From: Flaccisagitta enflata
Taxonomy: Eukaryota > Chaetognatha > Sagittoidea > Aphragmophora
Reading direction: 5' to 3'
Assembly: GCA_965153355.1 (NCBI GenBank)
Contig: OZ231126.1
Location: forward strand, 19,096,001-19,160,000
Length of the DNA stretch: 64,000 nt
The translations under genes and the position numbers were made by a program. This document shows positions 1-12,120 of this stretch, piece by piece; the first letter of the stretch is position 1, and every line of letters begins with the position of its first letter. The notes beneath the pieces are model-generated. The model saw only the letters and a program-made list of their open reading frames with translations. It ran no database searches and was not told the origin of the DNA.

Positions 1-1075
1 CATAATTACCCATAATTACCTATAATAACATATTGACCTAAAATTACCTTTAATGACCTATGATTACCTATAATTACCTATAATTACCCAAAATTAAATA
101 ATGACCTATAAGTACCTATAAAGACCTATGACTACCCATAATTACATATGGACCAATAATTACCTATATTGACCTATGATTACCCATAATTACCCATAAT
201 TACCTATTACAATTGCATGATGACCTATAATTAACTGTAATTACCTATGATTAGCTATAATTACCTATAACTGAATAATGACCTATAATTACTTAATATT
301 GTCTATTGACATATAATTACCTATAATGACCTATAATTACCTATTATTACTTAAGATTACTTAATGACCTATAATTGCCTTTAATGACCTTTGATTACCT
401 ATAATTACCCATAATTTCATAAAGACCTTTAATTACCAATAATTACCTATAATGACCTATAATGACCTATAATTACCTAAAATTACAAAATTACCTATAA
501 CTACCTATAATTACCTATAATTACCTATAATTATCTATACTTACATAATGACCTATAATTGCCAATAATGACCTATAATTGCATAATGACCTATAATTAC
601 CTATTATGACCTATAATTACCTATAATTACATAATGACCTATAATTACCTATAATTACCTATAATGGCCTATAATTTCCTATAATTACCTATAATTACCT
701 ATGATTACATACTGACCAATAATGACCTATAATTGCATAATAACCTATAATTACCTATAATGACCTATAATTACCTATAATAACCTATAATTGCATAATA
801 ACCTATAATTGCATAATAACCTATAATTACCTATAATTACCTGTAATCACCTATAATGACCTATTATTACCTATAATTACCTATAATTACCTATAATGAC
901 CTATAATGACCTATAATTGCATAATAACCTATGATTACCTATAATGACCTATGATTACCTATAATGACCTATGATTACCTGTAATTGCATAATGACCTAT
1001 AATGACCTATAATTACCTATGATTACCCAAAATTACATTATGACCTATAATTACCTATAATTATGTAAATAAAAA
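1..1075. repeat. Degenerate ~10-bp minisatellite (ATTACCTATA-like)
   Basis: The stretch is almost entirely diverged copies of a 10-bp unit close to ATTACCTATA, alternating with CCTATAATGA. It is cut by the left window edge. No gene is visible. It grades directly into a second 10-bp array that ends in an HT-type hairpin, so it may be the expanded body of one HT element. Confidence 0.9.
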
Positions 1076-1569
1076 TTGACTTATACTGCCTTGAATTGAC
1101 TTACACTTAGTTAAACTGACTTAAATTGACTTGAATTTACTTAAAATGACTTGAAATGACCTAGATTGACTTGAATTGACTAAAATTCAATAATGACTCA
1201 AATGACTTAATTTGACTCAAATTTGACATAAAATGACTTAAATTGACTTATACTGCCTTAAATTGACTTATACTGAGTTAAACTGACTTAAATTGACTTA
1301 AAATGACTTAAAATGACCTAGATTGACTTAAATTGACTAAAATTCAGTAATGACTCAAATGACTTAATTTGACTTAATTTGACTTAAAGTGACTTAAAAT
1401 GACTTAAAATGATCTAATTTGACTCAAAATCACTTAATTGACTTAAAATGACTTGATAGGAATAAAACGAATAAAAAAAGTAAAATGGGGACAGACCGAC
1501 CGACCGACCGACCGACCGACCGACGGACCGACAAAGCGGGGTATAGAGTCGCGTGCACGCGACTAAAAA
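1076..1569 (+). mobile_element. HT element, type A: GACTTAAAAT body and 3' hairpin end
   Basis: The body is a degenerate 10-bp repeat (GACTTAAAAT). It is followed by (GACC)n at about 1494-1530, then GACAAAGCGGGG, then a perfect palindromic hairpin AGTCGCGTGCACGCGACT at 1547-1564, and TAAAA. The same order recurs at 4199, 11541, 46884, 53298 and 58767, which marks a dispersed non-autonomous family. The class is unknown. The other end lies in or beyond the array to the left. Confidence 0.7.
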
Positions 1570-2271
1570 TCGCACAAGGACGCACAATGAGCGACCTATG
1601 CCAAAATGTAGCTCAAGGGGTCCTGAATCCAGAATGCTATGGCTCAAGCCGTGCTTTGCCGTGCAATTAGTTATTTTCTTGGCCTAAAATGGACAAGTAA
1701 TAATGTGGATAAAAGTAAAAATCTATATTTGATCGGAAAAAAAATGAGTAAAATGAGCTAAATAAGCAAAAGAATGATTTTTTTTGAGGACCTTATTAAG
1801 GAATCTTATTGAACAAAGACAAAAGTTTCATTGATTTGGTCAAAACTTAAGACAATTCAAATAACAAATGTAAGAGAGTTTAGTAGTATTTTCTACTTGA
1901 TTTTCTCAACTTTCTCTTCTTTTGCATCCTTACCTCATAAAGCTTTTAATCCAATAGAAATAAGTCAATATTGGGTATGAATAGTTTCATAACATCTGAA
2001 AATATGCAGAAAAAGGTTATTCACTGTGGATATTTTATAAGGAACAATGTAATGGAAAATATGTAATGTTAATCCCCAATGAGCCGCCAAGCGCACAATT
2101 CAGCCCACAGTGCGCCGCGCCGACATTCTCTACCAAGGTACTGATACTTATGATAATTGTAAAAAAAGTCACTTACAAAAATAAAAGTGTATTAGACTGC
2201 CTACAAGTCTGCTACCAAAAACTTAGTTTGAATACGTACCACCAGAAAACAAGTACCCCGGGGGTACAACG
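1570..2271. other. AT-rich spacer, no gene seen
   Basis: Unique-looking AT-rich DNA with only short chance ORFs. A short GC-richer segment near 2080-2150 ending in a ccaaggtactgatactta motif recurs near 4060. Confidence 0.5.
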
Positions 2272-2462
2272 ATGCGTCCACATGCGGCTTAGCTTGTTAA
2301 GAATGATGCAATATTGCATCAACCATGTGGAATGATGCAATAATCTGAGATATTTCCAAGATTCTATGCATCTTCATCATTCTCAACTCGATCACCACGG
2401 ACGGACCGACGGACGGACGGACGGACAAAGCCTCTTATAGAGATGCGTGGACGCATCTAAAA
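2272..2462 (+). mobile_element. HT element, type D (GATGCGT stem)
   Basis: The 5' part carries GATGCGTCCACATGCGG. The 3' part has (GGAC)n, CAAAGCCTCTTATAGAG, then the hairpin AGATGCGTGGACGCATCT followed by AAAA. The 5' motif matches the 3' hairpin stem, as in the other HT types. Confidence 0.6.
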
Positions 2463-2679
2463 AAGCATGAGGTTTCCAGCCAACGAAGAAAAAGAACTGA
2501 AAAACAAAAGATCATGGCCTTTTCATTGTTGCTTTTTAAGTTGTGGTCTTGTGGACACGCAACTCTGTGAGAGTCTTTGTTCGTCCATCGCGTCGGTCCG
2601 TTAATGAAAAAATAAATGTTTCAAATACTTTTCGAATAAAGAGAGATGTAGTGGAATGAGCGTAAGATATGGATGAGGG

Positions 2680-2722
2680 TTGGATGCCTCAGCCCACCCG
2701 TCAGCAACGATATTGTGACCCC
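2680..2722 (-). mobile_element. HT type C 5' fragment
   Basis: On the minus strand this reads as the type C 5' block, in which AATATCGTTGC is followed by a GGGTGGGC-like stretch and GGCATCCAACCC. The same block occurs near 35690, 48740 and 49790. No matching 3' hairpin is adjacent, so it is a fragment. Confidence 0.5.
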
Positions 2723-2985
2723 GCGTCACTTATTATTTATATTTTTCATGAAATGTAAGAGGCTGCGTTTGTGGGTTGGTAGTTCGGTGCGTAGATTGGT
2801 ACATCCGTCCATAGGTAACGCGGTTTTTTGCCTGGAGGAAAATTGATCAAGCTTCCAACTAGTCTAGTGGATATACTATCTGAAAAAAAATAAAATCCTC
2901 ACAACTTTGTTTTTTTTTTTTTTTTTTTTGGTTGTATTTTTTAATGAATATACCGGAGTCAATCGCAAATTAACTAAATTAACTA

Positions 2986-3577
2986 ACAGGGTGTCCAATA
3001 AATTTGGTAAAATCATTATTGAAAAAAAATACACTTCTAGATGACCTGGGAAGCTGAAATTTGACATATACCCTCCCAATTAGTTCTAATACATGTTAGA
3101 ATGCACAGTTTTTCATGATGACTTCCCTGGTTTAAATAGGAAGGAGTAATGCTCAAGACGAATTTTCCAATTTTACAGGATTTTTACCAGTGAAAATTGG
3201 TAAAGGAGAGCGACCATATAGTGAACTATGACATCAAATTTGGTTTCCCAATAAGGTCAACAAAAAAGAGCATATATATTATTGAAACAGGACTGCCCTA
3301 CTGACTCAAAATTGGATCAATGCATTGAAAAAAATCCGCTGAAATGATCCAAAAGATACCATCTATTTCATTCATTTCATTTTCTCAAGACCACTGCAGA
3401 TGAACCTTTCCTGCCTTTTACAGATCCCATTTAATGGATTCTTGCTGCCTGTGTGGTGAAGAATATTCATAAACAACCAACCCTCATGTTTAACCCTTTT
3501 TTCAACTAAAATAATCATCTAGGAATAGTTTTTAGATGTTCTTTTTTAGATTTTACCAAATTTATTGGACACCCTGT
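2986..3577. mobile_element. Tc1/mariner-like non-autonomous element (592 bp)
   Basis: The two ends are perfect inverted repeats of about 28 bp that begin ACAGGGTGTCCAATAAATTT. Both are bordered by TA (2984-2985 and 3578-3579), the usual Tc1/mariner target duplication. The interior has no long ORF, so it must depend on another element's transposase. The assignment rests on TIR and TSD only. Confidence 0.85.
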
Positions 3578-3710
3578 TAATATACATTTTCTAAGACCCA
3601 AAATTCAGTGAAAAAAAAAGACAACTGTAAACGGTCCGCTTTTGTAGGCACATTTAGCCGATATCTTCGCACAATTGACCTAATCAAATTAGAACAAGGT
3701 CAACACCTAT

Positions 3711-3830
3711 GAAAGTTGAAACAACATTGCCCTTATAAAAGGAGGCCAGAATTCTCCAATTAACTAAGGATGAAAGCCTTGCAAGCTTTCAATGGTGTTT
3801 ACTCCAGATTGCTCACAACTATCCTTTAAT
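3711..3830. repeat. Direct repeat, copy 1 (~120 bp)
   Basis: A 120-bp segment that runs from gaaagttgaaacaac to caactatcctttaa. A copy with a few substitutions lies at 4081-4199. The left neighbour (aaggtcaacacctat) resembles the outer 5' end of HT type A. Confidence 0.85.
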
Positions 3831-4080
3831 ACTGACAAACAAAAAGCTTACCTGACAAAAGTCAGCTTGACTGCATACCTCATTAGCATAGGGTCGGACA
3901 GGCCTATACTATTTAGTATACACAAAATATCTTTAAAAAGTTAAAATCAAAGATTACTAATGTACTGATGGAAGTACTGACACTAGCAATATTGATTAAA
4001 AAACCATACCCTTAGAGGCAAGAATCGAGGTTCAACCAACTGGGACCGCCGGCATTCCTTACCAAGGTACTGATACTTAT

Positions 4081-4199
4081 GAAAGTTGAAACAACACTGC
4101 CCTTACAAAAGGAGGCCAGAATTCTCCAATTTTTTAAGGATGAAAGCCTTGCAAGCTTTCAATGGTGTTTACTCCGGATTGCTCACAACTATCCTTTAA
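4081..4199. repeat. Direct repeat, copy 2
   Basis: The second copy of the 3711-3830 segment, with a handful of differences. It abuts the 5' end of the HT element that begins at 4199. Confidence 0.85.
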
Positions 4200-4490
4200 G
4201 TCGCGTGAAGGACATAAATAGCTTAAGATGACTTAAATTGAGTTTAAATGACTCAAGGTGACCTGAAATGACTCAAAATGACTTTAATGACCATATTGAT
4301 TTTAATGACTTAATATAACTTAACATGACTTATAATGAATTAAAATGACTTAGAATGACTTATAATAGCATTTGGGAAGGAGCTGTGAGCCCAAAGACCT
4401 AAAAAACGCCGAAAAAGTAAAGAGGAGACCAACCGACGGACCGACGGACCGACGGAGCGGGGTGTAGAGTCGCGTAGCACGCGACTAAAA
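4199..4490 (+). mobile_element. HT element, type A, near full length
   Basis: Starts AAGTCGCGTG. The body is degenerate GACTTAAAAT units, followed by (GACC/GACG)n, GGAGCGGGGTGTAGAG and the hairpin AGTCGCGTAGCACGCGACT at 4468-4486, then AAAA. The opening motif equals the hairpin stem. Confidence 0.75.
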
Positions 4491-4535
4491 AAAATGTTCG
4501 GTTGTCGTTAGAACTCGATTGTTAAGTATGTGAAT

Positions 4536-6073
4536 CTCGGTCGCCACATGAAGTGGAGGGCAAGTATCTGAAAGAGCCCCTTAAAGTATCCAGAAAGTAT
4601 CTAGACTTTTTTCAATAGTATCTAAATAAGTATCCAGATGTTTTATTAAAGAATTCAATGTTTATTCTGTTATCTGGTAAAACAATGACAACCAGGCGAT
4701 GTCCCATAAAAGATTTACTAATGTAGAGGAGTTGCAATGAGTCATTGGGCCAAAGGCGTATGACGCTTTTTATCTATAATCCATAACCTAAGCTCATAAT
4801 TTAACAATGCTGAAAGGGTTTGAGCAAAGACATTTAATACTTATGGAGTCAGACTGGCTTGTTACAGCAGGGATAAACAACAGATTTGTTAAGGTTAATA
4901 GTCTCATTGCTATTTTGCTCAAAGCCACTATCATCATATCCCCCCCCCCCCAAAAAAAAAAAATGTGCAGGAAGTATTTAGGCCTCCAACACCTAATATC
5001 TTAAAATGAAGTAGATGGCGACCAAATTTAAAATTGACCACACAGCCATAAAAATTTACATTTCGTGATTTACAAAGCTGGTCTCTATAGGCACCACTAG
5101 ATTTGTTACAATGAGGGTGAGTGGGGTAGAGAAATTGTTACCACAAAAACATCAAATAGTGAAGTATGATGGATGGACTAAAAGTGATGGATGGAACATA
5201 AGAAAGACCAATGGACAGGCCGATGGATGGACCAACAAATTTGAGTGTAGGGTTGCGGACTAAAAATAGGGTGTGGTGAGAAATATCTCTCTAGCCATTG
5301 AAGAAAAAGGAGCCATTCTATAGGTAGACCCAACAATATAAACTGCAACACCTGGTAATCTCTAATAGAAATATGTGAGATTAATACCCAAACAATACCC
5401 GAGCATACCCAAGAAATACCCAAGAAATACCCTAGCAATACCCGAGCATACCCGAGCAATACCCAAGAAATACCCGAACATACCCAAGCGATACCAAAGC
5501 AATACCCAAGTAATACCCGGGCATACCCAAACAATACCCAAGAAATACCCTAGCAATACCCGAGCAATACCCAAATACCCGAGCAATACCCGAGCAATAC
5601 CCGAGCATACCCGAGTATACCCCGGGTTTTAATCTCACCTGAGATTACATGGTGTGCAAATACAGTGAAATTGATTTGGATTTGGGTAGAAGTTGCATTT
5701 CCCCGCCTATTTTTGAAACCCAGTTGAATTACTGAAAAACGGCAGAAATTGCAAAATATCACTATTTTCATCATATTTTACTAAAAACAGACAAACTCCT
5801 TTATATAAGGTAAATACATAATTAGTTAATGTTGAAAAAATTTTTTCTTGCCCAGATTTTTTTGTTTCCTTTAAGCTAAAAAAAAGGTTAAAATGTTTCA
5901 ATGAACGATTTGATGCCACTATTTAAAAGTATCTAGATTTGAACTGAAATATCCAGATTTTTTTCTCAAAAATATCTAAATTAGTATCCAGTATCTAGAT
6001 GGCTTTTTTAATATCTAAACACCCCCAAAAAGTATCCAGATCTGGATACTAAGTATCTAGTGTGGCGACCGAG
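4536..6073. mobile_element. hAT-like non-autonomous element with 8-bp TSD
   Basis: Terminal inverted repeat CTCGGTCGCCACA is present at both ends and flanked by the identical 8-bp direct repeat ATGTGAAT (4528-4535 and 6074-6081). An 8-bp duplication is typical of hAT and P elements. Subterminal 'agtatctaga' and 'agtatccaga' motifs repeat at both ends. No transposase is visible, and the interior holds a minisatellite. Confidence 0.85.
5368..5640. repeat. Minisatellite (ATACCCGAGCA-like) framed by an inverted repeat
   Basis: Tandem 10-15 bp units such as caatacccgagcatacccaa. The array is bracketed by GTGAGATTAATACCC on the left and its approximate complement GGGTTTTAATCTCAC on the right. The long open frames here on both strands are artefacts of the repeat. 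Confidence 0.85.
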
Positions 6074-6081
6074 ATGTGAAT

Positions 6082-7220
6082 GAGGAAACCCTCGTCCCAC
6101 TTTACGCGGCAGTAGGTAACGCTGCTTTGCTTGCCAGATAGCGCCCCTGTGGCGACTGCAGCGTAAATTTAACGCAAGAACAATCTCACTAGATGCAAAA
6201 ATTTGGAATGGATTATTCGCAACACTAACATCTTAAACCATGAATGATGATTGAGATCTCTTGCAGAAAGGGTTTTCTTTCCAGTTGAAGCATCCTCTCT
6301 AGAACGAGATAATATTTGGGGAAATAGAGTTTTCCTCTCCGCAAATTGCCTAAACTTGCATACCAGGAGTTTCTAGCGCTTACTGTCTCAAATCATTTAT
6401 CACTGCATTATGCAAATCATACTATCTTACCATGTCCTATTTGTTATCCCATTTCGCAAGGTTCTTTTTATATCTTTTTGTCTCTATTTCTGTCTGTCTT
6501 TGTACGTCTCTTTCTTTCATTTTGTCTCTCTATCTCTCTGTCTGTCTCTCTCAATCCGTTCCATCCTTCCTCGCTTGACCACACCCTGCAAGCCCCTTAG
6601 CTTCCGTTCCTCCTTTCGACGCGTCTTCAATGCCCACGACGACAAGTCGCTCCCCTGATCGCCGACCGGATATGGTCGTGGTTGTTGTCATTGTGGTGGT
6701 TTTCGCGGTCGTGCTGTGGCGAAAATCATTGTTTTTGAGTCGATTTTGACACCGGTTTTGTTGTCGATGTCATATATGTCGCATGAGCTGAACAAATGTT
6801 TGTCACTGGAGAGTTGTCATTGTCGAAAAATTTGTCATCGGGTCTGTCGTCGTCATTGTCGTCGTCATCGTCGTCGTTGTTTGGTCAACGAGTGGTCATA
6901 TTGCGTAAATGAAGGCGCCAGTGGAGGAGGGAGTGGGGGAGGAGGGAAGGAGAAAGGAAGATGTGGTTTGCCGTGGTAGAAAGGAGGAAAAGGTATTGAG
7001 GAAGAGGATGAAGAGGCAGAGGATGAAGATGAGGAGGAGGCGGAAGTGGCCGAGGCGAGGGGAAAGAGGAAGAGAAGATGGAGGAGAGGAAGAAGAAAGG
7101 AAAGGAAAAAGACGATCAAGAAGAAAAAGAAGAGGGGAGGAAGAAAAAAAGATTTTTCACTGTTTTTTAAAAGGATTTGTACAGTAAAATACTGTAAAAA
7201 ACAGCCTTTTTGTCCTTTTT
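6082..7220. other. No gene: low-complexity CTCT, GTC and purine-rich DNA
   Basis: Contains a pyrimidine stretch (6480-6560), GTC/GTT-rich low complexity (6660-6890) and a G+A-rich stretch (6905-7165). Short open frames are compositional. No coding signal was recognised. Confidence 0.5.
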
Positions 7221-7740
7221 GGGCAGCGGCCCCGAAGGGGACGAAGTCCTGTAGAACACAGGGGACTTTCGTTCGTTTGTCCGTTCGTTCGTTCGTTCGT
7301 CCCCCCCAGGCCCTCTCAGGCCTGAAATCTGCCCTCTCAGGCCTAAAATCTGCCCTCTCAGACCTGAAATCTGCCCTCTCAGGCCTTGAATCTTCCCTCT
7401 CAGGCCTAAAATTTGACCTTTCAGGCCTGAAACCTGCCTGTCAGGTTTTAAATCTGTCCTCGCAGGCCTGAAATTTGCCCTCTTATATTCAAGGCCTGAG
7501 AGGGCAGATCTCAGGCCTGAGAGGACAGATTTTAGGCCTGAGAGGGCAGATTTCAGGCCTGAGAGGGCCTAGGGGGGGGGGGGGGGCGGACGGACGAACG
7601 GACGGACAAACGAACGAAAGTCCCCTGTGTTCTACAGGACTTCGTCCCCTTCGGAGCCGCTGCCCTGCCTCTTATTCCAATTTACAACCATGCAAAGCAG
7701 GGCAACGGGTATCGCTGACCACATATTGCCCTTGGGCGAC
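7221..7740 (-). mobile_element. X element copy 1
   Basis: On the minus strand it runs from AGTCGCC..GGTCAGCG, TACCCGTTGCCC and a GC hairpin block into an array of AGGCCTGAGAGGGC-type units, then an inverted copy of the hairpin block (GGGGACGAAGTCCTGTAGAA) and the end CCGCTGCCC followed by A's. The two halves form a long inverted repeat. The ends match the copies at 10582, 13064, 33961 and 50249. Confidence 0.75.
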
Positions 7741-8699
7741 CTGTTCTTTAATACTTCTACAAAAATGGATACAGTGTCCTCAAAATTCATGTGGAACTAT
7801 ATGTTTGTGGAACTACATGTGTGATTTTTTTTCTTCAAGCTAAGCATGAACTCATAGTGTAAAATACTGTGAAAGACACGATGAAAATTATCGTGACAGT
7901 TCAGTTTCACGAAGGGTAAAAAAATTTTCATTTTTTCTCCAAAAACAATAGATTCATATGATAGTCTATACTTTTTATGTGGGTAGCAGAAAAAATTAAT
8001 GCAAAATCTCAAAAATTTAAAAAGTTACAGCTATTTTCCTCTTAATAAAACTATTTTTCATTTCTACACATTTTTAGATATTTCACTAAAAAAATAAAGA
8101 CTACGTTTTTCAAAACCGTGTTATATACGTTTTTCAAAACCGTGTTATATTTATTCAGCAGTGTATTATTCAATATCAAGAATATAAAAAAAAATTTTTT
8201 GAGATTTTTAAAGATTTTTTTCAATTTTTTTGCCAAAAAACGTTATTTTTTAATTTTTTTTCATTTGGAATATTTCAATCGCCTGTTAAGTCCAGACAAA
8301 TATGAAATGAAGGTAAAACAAATTGATAAACAAATATACAACTTTAAACTAATTTTAAAATATTATAATGATATTAAAGCAAAGAGATAATAGAAAACAG
8401 CAAGAAAAACCTCATTTTTTACATTAGATTAGCTTTTCAAGTTCAAATATTTTCTGACAACTGGAAAATACCTCATTGTATGTTAGATTAATAAGGATAC
8501 ATGTATATATACATTCTACAACTATTCTAAAGATTTAGTGAAAATTGGTCTCCAATTTTCTTTCACTTTTTTCAACTTGTCATAAATCTACCTGACAAAG
8601 TTTTTCTTGACCAGCGTTTAACCTAATTGCACTTCTAAATTTTAATCCAACATTCTCTTTCCCTACAGTTTGAAAGATTGACATAAACAGCGGCTAGAG
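7741..8699. other. AT-rich spacer, no gene seen
   Basis: AT-rich with short open frames only. A 24-bp unit (tacgtttttcaaaaccgtgt plus four bases) is tandemly duplicated near 8103-8150. Confidence 0.5.
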
Positions 8700-9655
8700 T
8701 AACCATGGCGACAATAAAAATGGCCGCCTATTCAAACCCCTCCCCTGAGTTCAATTTTTTAACTAGCTTCATAATTTTCTAGGTGTTAATAGAACTTCAA
8801 ATTTCTGGCTCAGAGAAAAAATCAGAACTCAAAAAAGTTTACAAATGTACCCGTGGCATCAATTTTTGTGAAAGGCATCCAAATATGGATCTGCCAAATC
8901 ACTTTTTTTTTGCGCTTTTTGGTTTTTGTAATGTTTTACAAAAACTCATGCCACAGGCACAAAAATACACTTTTTCGAGTTCTGATTTTTGCAGCAGGTC
9001 AATAAGTTGTAAAACTCTCACACACTTGAAAAAAATAGCCCCTGTTTTAAAAAATTATTTGTTAAAAGAAGGTGGGACGACCGGTGTTTAAGAGATAATT
9101 TTGCATATTTTCAGTAAAATCATCAAAAAGTAGTGCAAAATTCAACATTTTTAAGTTCTGATTTTTTTGTTGAGTTGGAAATTTGATGAACTATCTTCGC
9201 CTAAAAAATTAAGAGACTAGTTGAAAAAATGAGGTCACTGTAAAAAATTGAAGTTAGTAAAAAAATTCAATCAAAAACTGATTTTAACTTCTTGTTTCAA
9301 AATCACTACTATGGCTACAAAAATTAACTTTTTTGAGTTCTGATTTTTTTGCTGAGTCGAATATCATCAATACTTTCTTCATCTTTGAAAAATTCAAAAG
9401 CAATGATGAAAAAAAATCATTTCTTAAAGTTCTGAAAGAATCATTGTAAAAAGGTATTGATCAATTTGTATTAGGATACTGTTCACAAAAATTAATGTTG
9501 CGGACACAAAAATCAACTTTTTTGAATTCTGATTTTTTTGCTAAATCAGAAATTCAGAATATCATCATCATCTTAAAAATTATGAAGCTAGTCAAAAAAT
9601 TGAACTCACAGCAGCAAATTGAACATGGCGGCCATTTTTATTGTCGCCATGGTTA
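8700..9655. mobile_element. TIR element (956 bp) with internal repeats
   Basis: A near-perfect terminal inverted repeat begins TAACCATGGCGACAATAAAA and continues into ATGGCCGCC. It is present at 8700-8728 and inverted at 9627-9655. The interior repeats a TTTTGAGTTCTGATTTTTTT motif several times. GGCTAG flanks both sides within a few bases, a possible TSD. No transposase is seen. Confidence 0.75.
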
Positions 9656-9812
9656 GGGCTAGTCACAGGGGGAGGGGGGGGGCAAGGGCATTTACAGACC
9701 TATCTCCACCAGTTTTCGGCAGATGTTATAGAAGACAACCATTTTTCAAAAGTAACTGACTGACCGACCCACTGACAAAAGACACCAACAAACGTAACCA
9801 AATGAAACAAAA

Positions 9813-9928
9813 AAACAGTTGCGGACGGATGGGCAGGGGCGGAAATGCGCGTTTTCACACTTATCGACTCAATCATTACCGACGGACGGACCGACGGACG
9901 GACAAAGCCTCTTGCGTGTCCGCAACTA
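9813..9928 (+). mobile_element. HT element, type C, compact full copy
   Basis: Starts GTTGCGGACGGATGGGCAGG and ends GACAAAGCCTCTTGCGTGTCCGCAACTAAAA. The 3' GTCCGCAAC is the exact complement of the 5' GTTGCGGAC. (GACGGACC)n lies just before the end. Confidence 0.7.
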
Positions 9929-9942
9929 AAAAAGACACATCA

Positions 9943-10185
9943 AGAGACCAATCAAGCGAGTGAATCAAGAGACCAACAAAGAGACCAATCAAGAGACCAA
10001 TCAAGGAACCAATCGAGTGACCAATCAAGTAAAGATATGCATTTGCGCAACTGCGAATTTAACCAACAAATTATGAATATACTTAAAAATTTACTCTTTG
10101 AGCAACAATAAATAAGCATGCAATGAATTGCGAATAAATACAAAGAACACGATAAATAAACAACACACGTGTCCGCAACTAGAAA
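9943..10185 (+). mobile_element. HT type C-like tandem copy with 12-bp repeat
   Basis: A short array of AGACCAATCAAG units (9943-10035) is followed by AT-rich DNA and the type C end CGTGTCCGCAACTAGAAAAG near 10165. It sits directly after the previous HT element and reuses its 3' sequence. Confidence 0.5.
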
Positions 10186-10230
10186 AGACACACTGCTCAC
10201 CCATCCGCAATTTAGATTTTCTTGTATCCA

Positions 10231-10450
10231 GTCATTTCTAAGTGCGTCCTCGCACTTCTATAAGAGGTCATGCCCGTCTGTCAGTCTGTTGGTTGGTTGG
10301 TCACGCACACGTTTGAAAACAGCTGATTTCGACATATTTCTTCATTCCTAACACATATCATGCCTCACTACATTCATTCATTCATTAATTCATTCATTCG
10401 TCAAAAACGTTCATTCACAAATTCTTATTCAAGCTAGGCGCGCTTACTGG
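10231..10450 (-). mobile_element. HT element, type D variant (inverted)
   Basis: On the plus strand it reads AAGTGCGTCCTCGCACTT, CTATAAGAGG, then GTCTGTCAGTCTGTTGG, the reverse of the usual HT 3' end. The far end is unclear. ATTC repeats follow at about 10376-10420. Confidence 0.5.
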
Positions 10451-10581
10451 CCATAACTTGGCCTCGTTTTTATACATTCTCTTTTTTCTCCTCCTTTTCT
10501 TTCTTTCTTTCTATTTTTCTCTTTCTTTCTTTCTATATTTCTTTCTTTCTTTTTTGTATTTTCTCTCTTTTTCCCCCCTTT

Positions 10582-11045
10582 GGGCAGCGGCTCTGAAGGG
10601 GTCGATGACTTATGCTTTCACACAGGGGAATTTTCTCCTCCTCCTCCTCCTTCTCCGTACCCCCCCCCCCCGACCCCACCGCCCATATCTCAGCCTTGAA
10701 GCCCATATCCCGGTCTTGAGGTCCAAATCCCAACATCAAGACCCAAATCCCATCTTATAGCCAAAATCCTATCTTTGAGGCCCTTATTCCAGCCTCAAGG
10801 GATTTGGGCCTCATGAATGCGATTTGGACCTCGAGGCTGGGATATGGGCTTCAAGGCTGAGATATGGGCCTGGAGGTGGGGGGAAGGGGGAGGAGGAGGA
10901 ATAGGAGGAGGAGAAAATTCCCCTGTGTGAAAGCATAGGTCATCGACCCCCTTCGGGACCGCTGCCCTGCTCCCCCCTCAACTTCAACCACAACTTACTA
11001 AGGCAGGGCACGGGTACCGCTGACCATCTTACGCTTTTGTGACTA
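10582..11045 (-). mobile_element. X element copy 2
   Basis: Minus-strand order is TAGTCACAAAAGCG, GGTCAGCGGTACCCG, a hairpin block (CATAGGTCATCGACCCC), (GGAGGA)n, units related to GGGATATGGGCTTCAAGGCT, then the inverted hairpin block and CCGCTGCCCAAA. Same plan as the other X copies. Confidence 0.8.
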
Positions 11046-11058
11046 TTCTTTCTTTTTT

Positions 11059-11125
<67 letters not shown>

Positions 11126-11536
11126 ATCTTTCGTTCTTCCTTTTTTTTTTCTTTCTTTCTTTCTCTCTTTCGTTCTTTCTTTCTTTCGTTACTTCTTTCT
11201 TTTTTTCTTTGTTTCTTTCTTTGTTTCTTTGTTTCTCTGTTTCTTTGTTTCTTTCTTTTTTCTTTTTTTCTTTTTTTCTTTCTTTCTTTCTTTGGTTCTT
11301 TGGTTCTTTCGTTCTTTCTTTTTTCATCCTTTCTCTCTTTTTTTCTTTCTTTCTTGCTTTTTTTCTATCTTTTTTTCTTTCTTTCCCTCTTCCTTCCTTT
11401 CTTTCTTTCTTTCTTTCTTTCTTTTTTCTTACTTTCTTACTTCCTTTTTTTTTGTCTTTCTTTCTTTCTTTTTTTCTTTCTTTCTCTCTTTCTTTTTTTC
11501 TTTTTTTTTTTCTCTTTCTTTCTTTCTTTCTCTCTT
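11046..11536. repeat. (TTTC)n microsatellite
   Basis: About 490 bp of imperfect CTTT/TTTC. The 100-200 residue FLSF or KERK open frames here are repeat artefacts. Confidence 0.95.
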
Positions 11537-11540
11537 TTTT

Positions 11541-11880
11541 TAGTCGCGTGCACGCGACTCTACAATCCGCTTTGTCCGTCGGTCGGTCGGTCGGTCGGTC
11601 GGTCGGTTGGTTGGTTGGTCACACTTTACTTTTATTATCACTTTTATTTCCTTAAGTCATTTTTAGTCATTCTAAGTAATTTTAAGGCATTCTAAGTCAT
11701 TCTGAGTCATTCTGAGTCATTTTAAGTTATTTTAAGTCATTTTTGATCATTAGGTCATTTTGTCATTCTATGTCCTTTTTGGTCATTTTAAGTCATTCTA
11801 AGTCATTCCAAGTTGTTCTTAGGCATTCTAAGTAATTCTAAGTCAGTAAGTCTTGCACGCGACTTATAGGTGTTGGGCTT
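11541..11880 (-). mobile_element. HT element, type A, full length (inverted)
   Basis: The plus strand reads TAGTCGCGTGCACGCGACTC, then TACAATCCGCTTTGTC, (GGTC)n, degenerate AAGTCATTCT 10-bp units, and ends GCACGCGACTTATAGGTGTT. The minus-strand 5' terminus is therefore AACACCTATAAGTCGCGTGC, matching the copies at 53298 and 58971. Confidence 0.8.
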
Positions 11881-12003
11881 ATTTTCTTACATTCTTACTT
11901 TCTTTTTTCTGTCTTTCTGTCTTTCTTTCTTGCTTTCTTACCTTATTTCGTTCTTTCTTTCTTTTTTTCCTTCTGTCTTTTTTTTGTTGTTTGTTTGTTT
12001 GTT

Positions 12004-12100
<97 letters not shown>

Positions 12101-12120
12101 TTTTTCTTTCTTTCTTTCTA
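11881..12120. repeat. (CTTT)n microsatellite
   Basis: Imperfect then near-perfect CTTT repeat that ends just before the TATGG target duplication of the next transposon. Confidence 0.95.

Noticed and set aside
1540-1570. Calling the HT elements Helitrons from the 3' hairpin and CTAA
   Set aside because: In Helitrons the hairpin lies several bases before CTRR and the 5' end is TC. Here the hairpin includes the CT and the 5' stem motif is repeated inside, so the class is left open.
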